Numbered from the stretch's first letter, positions 41,792-50,437 are shown. The stretch is DNA of 64,000 nt from JABCPE02 sp963530295 (GCA_963530295.1 CAUSCF010000002.1:80396-144395); one strand, 5' to 3'. Notes: generated from the letters alone by a model not told the origin. Numbers and translations: made by a program.

Positions 41792-42556
41792 GTGAATTTA
41801 AAATTACATAAACCACTGTGTATCTTTGATTTAGAGACCACAGGAACCAATATCGGCAAAGACAGGATTGTAGAAATCTGCATTTTGAAAGTCAATCCAG
41901 ACGCATCCAGAGAAAGCAAAACTTGGCTCATCAACCCAGAAATGCCCATTCCAGTTGAAGCATCGGTGGTGCATGGGATTTATGACAAAGATGTGGAAGG
42001 CGCGCCTACCTTTAAAGAAACTGCTTCTAAAATCATGGAAATGCTTTCTGGAGCGGATTTAGGAGGATTTAATTCTAATAGATTTGATGTTCCTTTACTA
42101 GCAGAAGAACTTCTAAGAGCTGGGATAGATTTTGATTTATCTAAATTCAAACTCATTGATGCTCAGGTTATTTTTCACAAAATGGAACCTAGAAACCTTA
42201 CCGCTGCATACAAATTCTACTGCGGAAAAGATTTGGAAGGCGCCCACTCTGCAGAAGCTGATACCTTGGCTACTTTTGAAGTGATAGATGCGCAGGTAGG
42301 AAAATACGAAGAACTTCCAAAAGATATAAATGGACTGAGTGAATTTTCATTCCATAATAAATTCGCGGATTTGGCTGGATTTATCGCCTTTAACGAAAAC
42401 AAAGAAGAAATTTTCACCTTTGGGAAATACAAAGGACAGCCTGTGAAAGAGGTTTTCCAGAAAGACATCGGCTATTTCGGCTGGATTCAAAATGCTGATT
42501 TCCCGCTTTACACTAAAAAAGTCCTGACAGCCATCCAGCTAAGAAGCAAATTTTAG
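41792..42556 (+). CDS. DnaQ-like 3'-5' exonuclease
   Basis: 254 residues, GTG start. DEDDh exonuclease motifs: ExoI FDLETTGTNIGKDRIVE, ExoII GFNSNRFDVPLLAEEL, ExoIII GAHSAEADTLATFEV. The C-terminal 60 residues (FTFGKYKGQPVKEVFQKD, GYFGWI) resemble the small DUF3820-type module, a common companion in Bacteroidota exonucleases. Probably a proofreading/repair nuclease; whether it is the replicative epsilon subunit cannot be decided. It follows pssA closely. Confidence 0.88.
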   Translation: MNLKLHKPLCIFDLETTGTNIGKDRIVEICILKVNPDASRESKTWLINPEMPIPVEASVVHGIYDKDVEGAPTFKETASKIMEMLSGADLGGFNSNRFDVPLLAEELLRAGIDFDLSKFKLIDAQVIFHKMEPRNLTAAYKFYCGKDLEGAHSAEADTLATFEVIDAQVGKYEELPKDINGLSEFSFHNKFADLAGFIAFNENKEEIFTFGKYKGQPVKEVFQKDIGYFGWIQNADFPLYTKKVLTAIQLRSKF

Positions 42557-42617
42557 TTAAAATAAGTAAAAAATGGTTTTATAAAGAAATTTTTCTTATC
42601 TTTAAGAACTAAAACTT

Positions 42618-43064
42618 ATGATTATGACAAATATTATTTTACCTGTGGATTTTGGTAAGACCACAGATGTACTTTTAGGTGCTGCAATAAAATTTGCAAA
42701 AGAAGTAAACGGAAGACTTTGCCTTATTCATGTTGCTCCTATGGATTTAGGATTGGCTGTGGGTGATATTGGTATGCAGTATTTTCCTGAAATAGAACAA
42801 AGCGAAATTCGTGAGGAACTTTTGGAACTCAACCGATTAGAGCAGCAAGTTGTAGCTCAAGGAGTAGACTGCGAACATCTTCTGAAACAAGGAATTCCGA
42901 AAGATATTATTCTGGCGTATGCAGAGCAGAAAAATGCGGGTTACATAGTGATGGGTTCCCATGGAAGAAGTGGAATGTATGATGTATTCATCGGCAGTTT
43001 GACAAAAGAGCTCACCAAACTATCTCCTATTCCTGTTTTGGTGGTGCCTTGTCATGAAAAATAA
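42618..43064 (+). CDS. Universal stress protein (UspA family)
   Basis: 148 residues (or 146 if the second ATG at 42624 is used; MTNIILPVDFG is the usual opening). Single Usp domain with the ATP-binding type motif MGSHGRSGMYDVFIGS near the C terminus and PVLVVP at the end. Cytoplasmic. It could bind ATP. Own transcript, closed by a strong terminator at 43083-43115. Confidence 0.9.
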   Translation: MIMTNIILPVDFGKTTDVLLGAAIKFAKEVNGRLCLIHVAPMDLGLAVGDIGMQYFPEIEQSEIREELLELNRLEQQVVAQGVDCEHLLKQGIPKDIILAYAEQKNAGYIVMGSHGRSGMYDVFIGSLTKELTKLSPIPVLVVPCHEK

Positions 43065-43082
43065 AAAATATATTTTTAATCT

Positions 43083-43115
43083 AAATCCTTATCAATCTCG
43101 ATAAGGATTTTTTTT
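43083..43115 (+). terminator. Terminator after the universal stress gene
   Basis: 11-bp perfect stem AAATCCTTATC/GATAAGGATTT with a 6-base loop, then five more Ts. Confidence 0.9.
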
Positions 43116-43160
43116 ATTTAAAAAATTGTACTTTTGGGGCTTATTTTCAAAGTTAAAATA

Positions 43161-44381
43161 ATGCTGAATATACAAGAAATACGGGAGCAATTTCCTATTC
43201 TTAGCCAAAAGGTAAATGACAAACCTTTGGTATATCTGGATAATGCTGCCAGTTCACAAAAACCTTTGATGGTCATAAAAAAATGGGAGGAATATTATCA
43301 AACTATCAATGCTAATGTGCATCGCGGGATTCACACTTTGAGCCAGTTAGCAACTGAAGAAATGGAACTTTCTCGGCAGAAAATCCAGAAATTCATCAAC
43401 GCGAAATACAGCCACGAAATCATTTTCACTCGTGGAACCACCGAGGGTATCAATCTAATCTCCTACTCCATCACTCCACTGATAAAAGCAGGAGATGAAA
43501 TCATCATTTCTCATCTGGAACACCACTCAAACATCGTTCCTTGGCAGATGCTTTGCGAGAGAACAGGTGCTGTTTTGAAGGTTATCCCGATAGACGAAAA
43601 CGGAATTCTGCAACTAGATTTTTTAGACAAAAACCTATCCGAAAAAACTAAAATAGTCGCTGTAAATCAGGTTTCTAACGCTCTGGGAATCATCAACCCG
43701 ATAAACGAAATCATTGCAAAAACCAGGGCCAATTCTCCTGCCTACATCGTTATCGATGGCGCCCAGTCGGTTCCTCATTTTAAAATAGATGTTCAGGAAT
43801 TGGATTGTGATTTTTTTGTTTTTTCTGGACACAAAATGTATGCTCCCATGGGAACAGGAATTCTCTACGGAAAAGAAAGTGTTTTGGATAAACTCAGTCC
43901 TTTTCACGGCGGCGGCGAAATGATAAAAACCTGCACCTTTGAGAAAACCACCTATGCCGACCTGCCCTTTCGGTTCGAAGCAGGAACGCCCAATGTTGGC
44001 GGAAATATCGCTCTGGGAACAGCCACAGATTTCATAGAAAACATAGGACATTCTTCTATCAAAGAGCATGAAACGGTACTTTTGGATTATGCTCAAAAAA
44101 AATTAAAAGAAATAGACGGTCTAAAAATCTATGGCGAAAAAGCTCCACGGACAGGCGTAATTTCCTTTAATCTAAATGGAAATTTCATCGCTTCTGATGT
44201 AGGAATGATTTTGGATAAATTGGGAATTGCCGTGCGCACGGGGCATCACTGCACACAGCCGATTATGAATTTTTTCGGGATTTCTGGAACTATCCGTGCT
44301 AGTTTTGCTGTTTATAATACTTTTGAAGAAATAGATTCCCTAATCGAAGGAGTGAAAAAAGCACAAAAAATGCTGATGTAA
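43161..44381 (+). CDS. sufS: Cysteine desulfurase, SufS type
   Basis: 406 residues from the ATG at 43161; the upstream in-frame extension starts with a TTG inside the -7 box TACTTTTG (43129-43136) and is rejected. PLP lysine in FVFSGHKMYAPMGTG, N-terminal YLDNAASSQKP, and the catalytic cysteine loop RTGHHCTQPIM (SufS type: short loop, His-His-Cys). It supplies sulfur for Fe-S clusters. No other suf gene is adjacent, so it is separated from a sufBCD cluster or co-regulated elsewhere. Confidence 0.94.
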   Translation: MLNIQEIREQFPILSQKVNDKPLVYLDNAASSQKPLMVIKKWEEYYQTINANVHRGIHTLSQLATEEMELSRQKIQKFINAKYSHEIIFTRGTTEGINLISYSITPLIKAGDEIIISHLEHHSNIVPWQMLCERTGAVLKVIPIDENGILQLDFLDKNLSEKTKIVAVNQVSNALGIINPINEIIAKTRANSPAYIVIDGAQSVPHFKIDVQELDCDFFVFSGHKMYAPMGTGILYGKESVLDKLSPFHGGGEMIKTCTFEKTTYADLPFRFEAGTPNVGGNIALGTATDFIENIGHSSIKEHETVLLDYAQKKLKEIDGLKIYGEKAPRTGVISFNLNGNFIASDVGMILDKLGIAVRTGHHCTQPIMNFFGISGTIRASFAVYNTFEEIDSLIEGVKKAQKMLM

Positions 44382-44402
44382 AGTTTTCATTATGCTGTCA
44401 AA

Positions 44403-44434
44403 TTGTCCTAATATCATTACTGGCAATATTTTTG
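44403..44434 (+). promoter_or_regulatory. Promoter of grpE-dnaJ
   Basis: TTG (44403-44405), 21-base spacer, TATTTTTG (44427-44434). A 7-bp inverted repeat AATTGTC (44401-44407) / GACAATT (44434-44440) overlaps both elements and could be a repressor site. It is not the CIRCE sequence. Confidence 0.6.
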
Positions 44435-44462
44435 ACAATTATTAGAAGAAAAATTTAAGAAA

Positions 44463-45014
44463 ATGGAAGAAAATAAAGATATACAAGAGAGAAAGAACAC
44501 CTCTAACCCAGAGGATATGCAAAATACTGAAAATCAAAACACAGAAAATACTGAAAATTTGACAGAAGAAATGTCGTTAGAGGAACAATTGGCACACCAA
44601 AAAGACCTCTACATCAGACTTTTTGCTGAGTTTGAAAACTACAAAAAAAGAACTCTAAAAGAGAAAACAGAATTTGCGCAATATGCCAACCAAAACATTA
44701 TGATTTCTATGCTGGCTATTTTAGATGATTTCGAAAGAGCTCTAAAAGAATTAGCAAAATCTGAAGAAACCAAGGAACAGCTGATGGGAGTAGAACTTAT
44801 TTACAATAAATTTAAAAACTCCCTGATAGAGAAAGGTTTAAAGGTAATAGAAGTGAAGGCTGGAGATGATTTTAATGTAGATTTCCATGAAGCCATCACA
44901 CAGATTCCTGCGCCATCAGAAGAGCTGAAAGGCAAGATAGTGGATGTGATAGAGACTGGATATCAATTGTATGACAGAGTTATTCGTTTCGCAAAAGTAG
45001 TTACAGGAAGTTAA
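44463..45014 (+). CDS. grpE: Nucleotide exchange factor GrpE
   Basis: 183 residues. Low-complexity Glu/Asn/Thr-rich N terminus (first 45 residues), long coiled coil (about 48-100, LYIRLFAEFENYKKRTLKE), and a C-terminal beta domain with DDFNVDFHEAITQIPAP and IVDVIETGYQLYDRVIRFAKVVT. It releases ADP from DnaK. dnaK is not in the window. 43 bases upstream of dnaJ in the same unit. Confidence 0.96.
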   Translation: MEENKDIQERKNTSNPEDMQNTENQNTENTENLTEEMSLEEQLAHQKDLYIRLFAEFENYKKRTLKEKTEFAQYANQNIMISMLAILDDFERALKELAKSEETKEQLMGVELIYNKFKNSLIEKGLKVIEVKAGDDFNVDFHEAITQIPAPSEELKGKIVDVIETGYQLYDRVIRFAKVVTGS

Positions 45015-45057
45015 TTCAAAAAACAACTAAAAATCAATAAATTAGATAATTAAATTT

Positions 45058-46176
45058 ATGTCTAAAAGAGATTATTACGAGGTATTAGGAGTTTCCAAAT
45101 CAGCCAGCGCTGATGAAATCAAAAAAGCCTACCGAAAATTAGCCATAAAATACCACCCAGATAAAAACCCTGGTGACAAGGAAGCAGAAGAGAAATTTAA
45201 GGAAGCCGCTGAGGCCTATGAAGTGCTGAGTGATGCCGACAAAAAGGCAAGATACGACCAGTTCGGGCATGCAGGTGTAGGAGGAGCTGCAGGTGGCGGC
45301 TATGGCGGAGGAGGCATGAATATGGAAGATATTTTTGCTCAGTTTGGTGATATTTTCGGAGGAGGATTTGGTGGTTTTGGAGGCTTCGGAGGAGGAAGAG
45401 GCCATCAGCAGGTAAGAGGTTCTAACCTTCGTATCCGAATAAAACTAAACTTGGAGGAAATGCTTAATGGAACACAGAAAACCATTAAGGTAAAAAGAAT
45501 GAAATTGGCTGATGGAGTGACCTCCAAGACCTGCCCTACTTGTAACGGTAGCGGTGCCCAGATGAAGATAGTGAACACTGTTTTTGGACAGATGCAGTCC
45601 CAGACCACTTGTTCCGCTTGTCAAGGATTAGGAAAAATCGCTGATAAAATCCCTGCTGGTGCAGATGCACACGGACTAATCCGCGAAGAGGAAGAAGTAA
45701 GTATCAACATTCCTGCTGGTGCAAGAGAAGGACTACAACTCAATGTCCGAGGAAAAGGTAATGATGCGCCTCTTGGTGGAGCAGCAGGAGACCTTTTGGT
45801 GATTATAGAAGAGGAAGAAGATGCAAACATCAAACGAGAAGGAGACAACCTTCATCAAGAACTTTATATTTCATTTGCCGAAGCTGCATTGGGCTGTTCT
45901 AAAGAAATCCCAACAGTAAATGGAAAAGTAAAAATAAAGATAGATGCAGGAACTCAGTCTGGAAAAATCCTCCGTCTTGCTGGAAAAGGACTTCCAAGCT
46001 TAGACAGCTACCACAAGGGAGACATGTTTGTCCATGTAAATGTATGGACACCTCAAAAACTAACCGAAGAACAGCGCAAATTCTTTGAAAGTCAGCTCAA
46101 TTCTGGAGAAATGAAAGCCGAGCCTACTGGAAAAGAGAAAAGTTTCTTTGACAGAGTGAGAGATATGTTTAACTGA
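45058..46176 (+). CDS. dnaJ: Chaperone DnaJ with a reduced zinc-finger domain
   Basis: 372 residues. J domain (1-70) with His-Pro-Asp at 33-35, Gly/Phe-rich linker (about 76-120), zinc region, then the C-terminal substrate and dimer domains. The zinc region has only two CxxCxGxG motifs (CPTCNGSG and CSACQGLG) where E. coli DnaJ has four, so one zinc site rather than two is expected. As I recall, this short form is usual in Flavobacteriia. Second gene of grpE-dnaJ; closed by the terminator at 46200-46228. Confidence 0.96.
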   Translation: MSKRDYYEVLGVSKSASADEIKKAYRKLAIKYHPDKNPGDKEAEEKFKEAAEAYEVLSDADKKARYDQFGHAGVGGAAGGGYGGGGMNMEDIFAQFGDIFGGGFGGFGGFGGGRGHQQVRGSNLRIRIKLNLEEMLNGTQKTIKVKRMKLADGVTSKTCPTCNGSGAQMKIVNTVFGQMQSQTTCSACQGLGKIADKIPAGADAHGLIREEEEVSINIPAGAREGLQLNVRGKGNDAPLGGAAGDLLVIIEEEEDANIKREGDNLHQELYISFAEAALGCSKEIPTVNGKVKIKIDAGTQSGKILRLAGKGLPSLDSYHKGDMFVHVNVWTPQKLTEEQRKFFESQLNSGEMKAEPTGKEKSFFDRVRDMFN

Positions 46177-46199
46177 ATAATATCTCTGTTCAAATAGAA

Positions 46200-46228
46200 A
46201 AAACCTTGCCTTTAATAGGCAAGGTTTT
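46200..46228. terminator. Bidirectional terminator between dnaJ and hflX
   Basis: 11-bp perfect stem AAAACCTTGCC/GGCAAGGTTTT with a 7-base loop between convergent genes. Confidence 0.9.
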
Positions 46229-46253
46229 ATTTTTTATTTCAAAAATCCGAAGT

Positions 46254-47468
46254 TTATTTTTCGTCCTCATCATCAAAATATTCAAAAAGAAAATCATTAT
46301 AAGGGAAACGAGAAATATGAATTTTGTGCACCTCATCATAAATCAGTTTTTTCATCTCTGGAAAATTCTCTTTAGTAATCGCAGATATGAAAACCGTTGG
46401 GTGTTTAGATTTCGCCATCCATGTGCGCTTCCATTCATCAAGAGAAATATTTTTCTTCGTAGATGGAGTCAGATCATCTTCATCCTTTTTTTCATAAGAA
46501 AAATCATCTATTTTATTGAAAATCATTACCATAGGTTTCTGATGAGCATTGATTTCCTGCAAAATCTGATTCACAGAACTGATATGGTCTTCAAAACTTT
46601 CGTGAGAAACATCCACCACATGCAGCAACAAATCCGCTTCACGAACCTCATCAAGAGTAGATTTAAAAGACTCCACCAGCTGTGTAGGCAGTTTTCGGAT
46701 AAAACCAACCGTATCCGTGAGAAGGAAAGGTAAATTCCCAATAACCACCTTCCTCACCGTGGTATCCAAAGTAGCAAAAAGCTTATTTTCCGCAAAAACT
46801 TCTGATTTAGAAAGAGCATTCATCAGCGTGGATTTTCCCACATTGGTATAGCCCACCAAGGCAACCCTTACCATCTTTCCGCGATTGTTTCTCTGCGTAG
46901 CCATCTGTTTATCGATGGTTTTTAATTTTTCCTTTAAAAGTGAAATCCTATCACGGATAATACGCCTATCCGTTTCTATCTCGGTCTCCCCAGGTCCTCT
47001 CATCCCGATTCCTCCCCGCTGTCTCTCTAGGTGAGTCCACATCCTTGTAAGCCTCGGCAAAAGATACTCATACTGAGCAAGTTCCACTTGAGTTCTTGCA
47101 TAAGAAGTCTGAGCCCTTTGAGCAAAAATATCAAGAATAAGATTGGTTCGGTCAAGAATTTTAACCTCTAATTCTCTTTCCAAGTTTTTCAACTGCGAAG
47201 GAGAAAGTTCATCATCAAAAATAACCGTTCCTATCTCATTTTCTTCCAAAAAAAGTTTGATTTCTTCCGCTTTTCCTTTCCCCACAAAAGTTCTGGAATC
47301 AGGCTGAGAAAGTTTTTGTGTAAATCTTTTTTTCACCGTAGCCCCAGCTGTATAAGCCAAAAACTCCAATTCATCCATATATTCGGTGAGTTTTTCCTCA
47401 TCTTGGTCTTTTGTTATCAGACCTACCAATACGGCATTTTCGTAAATATGTTCCTTTTTTTCTAACAT
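46254..47468 (-). CDS. hflX: GTPase HflX
   Basis: 404 residues from the ATG at 47468; upstream Met codons fall in promoter DNA. HflX N-terminal domain with VGLITKDQDEEKLTEYMDEL and FVGKGKAEEI, coiled helices and the RGGIGMRGPGETEIETDRR linker, then the G domain: G1 VGYTNVGKSTL, G3 DTVGFI, G4 NKID. It binds and splits ribosomes under stress. The promoter (47473-47503) ends four bases before the ATG, indicating a leaderless mRNA. Confidence 0.94.
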   Translation of the reverse strand: MLEKKEHIYENAVLVGLITKDQDEEKLTEYMDELEFLAYTAGATVKKRFTQKLSQPDSRTFVGKGKAEEIKLFLEENEIGTVIFDDELSPSQLKNLERELEVKILDRTNLILDIFAQRAQTSYARTQVELAQYEYLLPRLTRMWTHLERQRGGIGMRGPGETEIETDRRIIRDRISLLKEKLKTIDKQMATQRNNRGKMVRVALVGYTNVGKSTLMNALSKSEVFAENKLFATLDTTVRKVVIGNLPFLLTDTVGFIRKLPTQLVESFKSTLDEVREADLLLHVVDVSHESFEDHISSVNQILQEINAHQKPMVMIFNKIDDFSYEKKDEDDLTPSTKKNISLDEWKRTWMAKSKHPTVFISAITKENFPEMKKLIYDEVHKIHISRFPYNDFLFEYFDDEDEK

Positions 47469-47472
47469 AGAG

Positions 47473-47503
47473 CAAAGGTAATAAATTAAACATCTTATAC
47501 AAA
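47473..47503 (-). promoter_or_regulatory. Promoter of hflX (leaderless arrangement)
   Basis: Minus strand: TTTG (47500-47503), 19-base spacer, TACCTTTG (47473-47480), then CTCT and the ATG. A perfect consensus promoter so close to the start codon fixes the start and implies a leaderless or 1-3-base leader. Confidence 0.8.
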
Positions 47504-47510
47504 ACACAAA

Positions 47511-47543
47511 AAAAGGATTCAAAATTTTATTCTGAATCCTTTT
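47511..47543 (-). terminator. Terminator of the YebC-type gene
   Basis: 11-bp perfect stem AAAAGGATTCA/TGAATCCTTTT with an 11-base loop, T-rich on the minus strand, directly upstream of the hflX promoter. Confidence 0.85.
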
Positions 47544-47554
47544 CTATTATAATA

Positions 47555-48295
47555 TTAGATTTTACTTAGCAAATCATCTGTAATCTCCATATTATGGTAG
47601 ACATTCTGCACATCATCATCTTCCTCAAAGCGCTCCAGCATTTTCATATTTGCTTTGAACTGCTCTTCATTTACTTCTTTCGTCATATTTGGAATTCTCT
47701 GTAATTCAGCACTTTTTGCTTCTATTCTCATTTCATCCAACTTATGAGATAATGCCCCAAAATCCTCAAAAGCAGTAGTAATCATTACTTCTTCCTCATC
47801 TTGGTCTATTTCCTCTGCTCCTCCATCTATCATTTCCATTTCAAACTCATCCCAGTCTATAGTGATTTTAGTTTTTTCTATTGTGAAAATTCCTTTTCTG
47901 TCAAAAATAAAAGCCAACTCTCCATTCTTCCCTAAATTCCCTTCAAATTTATTAAAGATAGCTCTTACATTCGCTACTGTTCGGGTCGTATTATTCGTGG
48001 TACACTCCACAAAAAACGCAACTCCTCCCTGTCCATAGCCTTCATATGTTACCTCTTCATAGTTTTCTGCATCTGCTCCACTCGCTTTTTTTATTGCTCT
48101 TTCTACATTGTCTTTCGGCATGTTAGCCCCCTTTGCATTCTGTATACAACGGCGCAGAGCTGGGTTAGAATCTGGATCTGGCCCTCCTGCTTTTACTGCC
48201 AAAGCGATGTCTTTTCCTATTTTAGAGAATGTTTTGGCCATTTTATCCCAACGAGCCAATTTAGATGCTTTTCTATATTCAAATGCGCGTCCCAT
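47555..48295 (-). CDS. YebC/PmpR family protein
   Basis: 246 residues from the ATG at 48295, giving the family opening MGRAFEYRKASKLARWDKMA. Three-domain YebC layout: KTFSKIGKDIALAVKAGGPD, NMPKDNVERAIKKASG, YEGYGQGGVAFFVECTTNN, and ALSHKLDEM in the C-terminal part. Members act as transcription regulators or, as more recently proposed, as translation factors at proline-rich stalls. A -7 box TATTTTTG lies at 48320-48327 (minus). The C terminus is acidic. Confidence 0.93.
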   Translation of the reverse strand: MGRAFEYRKASKLARWDKMAKTFSKIGKDIALAVKAGGPDPDSNPALRRCIQNAKGANMPKDNVERAIKKASGADAENYEEVTYEGYGQGGVAFFVECTTNNTTRTVANVRAIFNKFEGNLGKNGELAFIFDRKGIFTIEKTKITIDWDEFEMEMIDGGAEEIDQDEEEVMITTAFEDFGALSHKLDEMRIEAKSAELQRIPNMTKEVNEEQFKANMKMLERFEEDDDVQNVYHNMEITDDLLSKI

Positions 48296-48352
48296 AAATA
48301 TTGATTTTTTTTCAGAACACAAAAATAACAATTAATTTCCAAAATGAATAAA

Positions 48353-48382
48353 AAAATACCCCTAGAAATCTAGGAGTATTTT
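48353..48382 (-). terminator. Terminator of the OmpA-family gene
   Basis: Long stem AAAATACCCCTAG/CTAGGAGTATTTT (one G-U wobble on the minus strand) with a very short loop, ending in T-rich sequence. Confidence 0.85.
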
Positions 48383-48398
48383 TTATTAAGAAATTTTA

Positions 48399-49874
48399 TT
48401 ATTTCTTTTTACCTACTGGTTTTTTACCAGTTCCTTTTTTAGCTGGTTTTTTAACAAGCTTTTTGCTAACTACAGGAAGATCTGATTTTTTCAATGCTTC
48501 CCATGCTTCACCATTAATAGCTTCTACTACTACTTTTCTATCAGCTTCTCTTTCTTCATTTGATGCTGTTGCAGGAACTACTGCATCTCTTGATCCTACA
48601 CCTGTAGATTTCAACTGAGAATCAGCTACACCTCTTTCTTCAAGAGCTCTAACTACTGCTGCAGCTCTTTCTCTAGAAAGTTTCAAGTTGTAAGCATCAT
48701 TACCTTTTTTATCAGTATGACCTGTAATCAAGAATGTACCTCCATTAGAAGACTTGATTACTTCAGCAGCTTGGTCTAATTTAGAGTAAGAAGACTTGCT
48801 GATTACAGCCTTACCAAAGTCAAATGTAATACCTTTCAATGCACCTGTTGCTTCAAGAGCAAATACATCAGCTGGCTTAGGACATCCGTTGTATTCTGGT
48901 AATCCTGGAACTTCTGGACAAGCATCATCTTTGTCAAGAACTCCATCATTATCTGTATCTTTCCATGGGCATCCTTTGTTTTCAGCTGGACCTGCTACTT
49001 CTGGACACTCATCATCTTTATCAAGAACTCCGTCACCGTCTGTATCTGGCCAAGGACATCCTTGATTTTCAACTGGACCAGCAACTTCTGGACAGTTATC
49101 TTCTGAATCTTGAACTCCGTCACCGTCTGTATCAGGACATCCGTTAAACTGAGCAAGACCAAATACATCTGGACAAGCATCATCTTTATCTTTGATACCA
49201 TCTTTATCTCTATCTGTGTTTCCGAATCTAAAGTTCAAAGTAGCTGAAGATTGCCAGAAGTCAGAGATAGTAGTTTTCTCGAATGGAGTTACTACATAGT
49301 CTTGTTGAACACCAATACCGAAGTTTTTAGTAATCCAGAAGTTCATACCAAGACCTCCATTTGCAGCGAAGTGGTCAGCTTTCATGAATCCACCTTCTTT
49401 GTTGTATGCTCTTTCAGAGTTGCTGTAATCATGTCTTAGATAGTTAGCACCAACTCTCACATATGGGTCAAACCAAGAAGTTTCATTCCAAAGTCCGTTG
49501 AATTTAAATTGAAGACCAAGACCAGTCATCAAGAAAAATTCTTTATCCATAATTTGTCCTTCTACTCCGCTTAAATTTGGACGAATTCTTTTGTTGTCTA
49601 CATTACCCACAGATGTTTGCCAGTCTACAACGAAATACTTGTTTAAGTTTCTCGCAACTGTCAATTTAGACAATGGTGGAGTAATTGTGTAATTGTTAAG
49701 AGTAAATGCCGCACGAAGATTTTTTACTGATTCACCAAATTCTCCATTAATCGCAGCATGGTTTACTCCATGAGCCCCTACTCCTATCAACCACTTATTC
49801 TCAGTTGTTTGAGCAGACACAGAAGTAGCTACTGTAAGAGCTAAAGCTGTGATTCCTAATTTTAGATTTTTCAT
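48399..49874 (-). CDS. OmpA family outer-membrane protein with TSP3 calcium repeats
   Basis: 491 residues from the ATG at 49874, which starts a signal peptide (MKNLKLGITALALTVATSVS then AQ). An eight-stranded-type beta barrel spans about 25-225. Four to five thrombospondin type 3 repeats follow (DKDGIKDKDDACPD, DTDGDGVQDSEDNCPE, DTDGDGVLDKDDECPE, DTDNDGVLDKDDACPE), which bind calcium. Next is an OmpA peptidoglycan-binding domain with TGHTDKKGNDAYNLKLSRER, and finally a very basic lysine-rich tail (KKPAKKGTGKKPVGKKK). Probably a major envelope-stabilising protein: strong promoter, strong terminator. The basic tail is unusual and could contact cell wall or DNA/RNA polyanions. Confidence 0.92.
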   Translation of the reverse strand: MKNLKLGITALALTVATSVSAQTTENKWLIGVGAHGVNHAAINGEFGESVKNLRAAFTLNNYTITPPLSKLTVARNLNKYFVVDWQTSVGNVDNKRIRPNLSGVEGQIMDKEFFLMTGLGLQFKFNGLWNETSWFDPYVRVGANYLRHDYSNSERAYNKEGGFMKADHFAANGGLGMNFWITKNFGIGVQQDYVVTPFEKTTISDFWQSSATLNFRFGNTDRDKDGIKDKDDACPDVFGLAQFNGCPDTDGDGVQDSEDNCPEVAGPVENQGCPWPDTDGDGVLDKDDECPEVAGPAENKGCPWKDTDNDGVLDKDDACPEVPGLPEYNGCPKPADVFALEATGALKGITFDFGKAVISKSSYSKLDQAAEVIKSSNGGTFLITGHTDKKGNDAYNLKLSRERAAAVVRALEERGVADSQLKSTGVGSRDAVVPATASNEEREADRKVVVEAINGEAWEALKKSDLPVVSKKLVKKPAKKGTGKKPVGKKK

Positions 49875-49927
49875 AGAATGATTAATATAATTTAAAATTT
49901 TATAATTAAATTTTGGATAATTGGAGA

Positions 49928-49959
49928 CAAAAATAACAAAAAAAAACAATATTGCCAAA
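49928..49959 (-). promoter_or_regulatory. Promoter of the OmpA-family gene
   Basis: Minus strand: TTTG (49956-49959), 20-base spacer, TATTTTTG (49928-49935). It lies directly against the smpB stop codon (49965) and gives a 45-base A/T-rich leader. Confidence 0.7.
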
Positions 49960-49964
49960 AAAAA

Positions 49965-50423
49965 TTAAAAATTCTTCTTGATTCTATCTAAATTTCTCTT
50001 GTTCTCTCTTTCTTTTATTGTCTCTCTTTTATCAAATAATTTCTTTCCTCGCGCCAGTGCAATCCTGAGTTTTGCCTTGCCTTTTTCATTGATATAGAGT
50101 TTTAGCGGAACTATTGTATTTCCCACATCTTTCACTTTTTTACCCAGTTTTTCAAGCTCTTGGGAATGCAGTAAAAGTTTTCGCTCTCTTTTTACTTTAT
50201 GATTATAGAAAGTCCCGAATTTATATTCTTCTATACTCATATTGATTACAAAAAGTTCTTCATTTATAAACTCACAAAAACTTTCTGTTATAGAAGCTTT
50301 AGAAAGACGGATGGATTTTATTTCAGTTCCTGTAAGCACTATCCCAGCCTCATATTCTTCCAAGATTTCATATTCAAATCTGGCTCTTTTATTAAGAATA
50401 TTTATATTTTTAGTTTTACTCAT
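49965..50423 (-). CDS. smpB: SsrA-binding protein SmpB
   Basis: 152 residues. Family opening NINILNKRARFEYEILEEYEAGIVLTGTEIKSIR (motif split at residues 5-38), LHSQELEKLGKKVKDVGNTIVPLKLY, and the C-terminal tail ARGKKLFDKRETIKERENKR that reads into the mRNA channel. It carries tmRNA to stalled ribosomes. The tmRNA gene itself is not in the window. It is 14 bases downstream of asnA, probably the same transcript. Confidence 0.96.
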   Translation of the reverse strand: MSKTKNINILNKRARFEYEILEEYEAGIVLTGTEIKSIRLSKASITESFCEFINEELFVINMSIEEYKFGTFYNHKVKRERKLLLHSQELEKLGKKVKDVGNTIVPLKLYINEKGKAKLRIALARGKKLFDKRETIKERENKRNLDRIKKNF

Positions 50424-50437
50424 AGTTTGGAGTTTTA

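Noticed and set aside
46206..46733. 175-codon plus-strand frame after dnaJ
   Set aside because: It begins in the dnaJ/hflX terminator and is antisense to hflX, whose GTPase motifs are clear.
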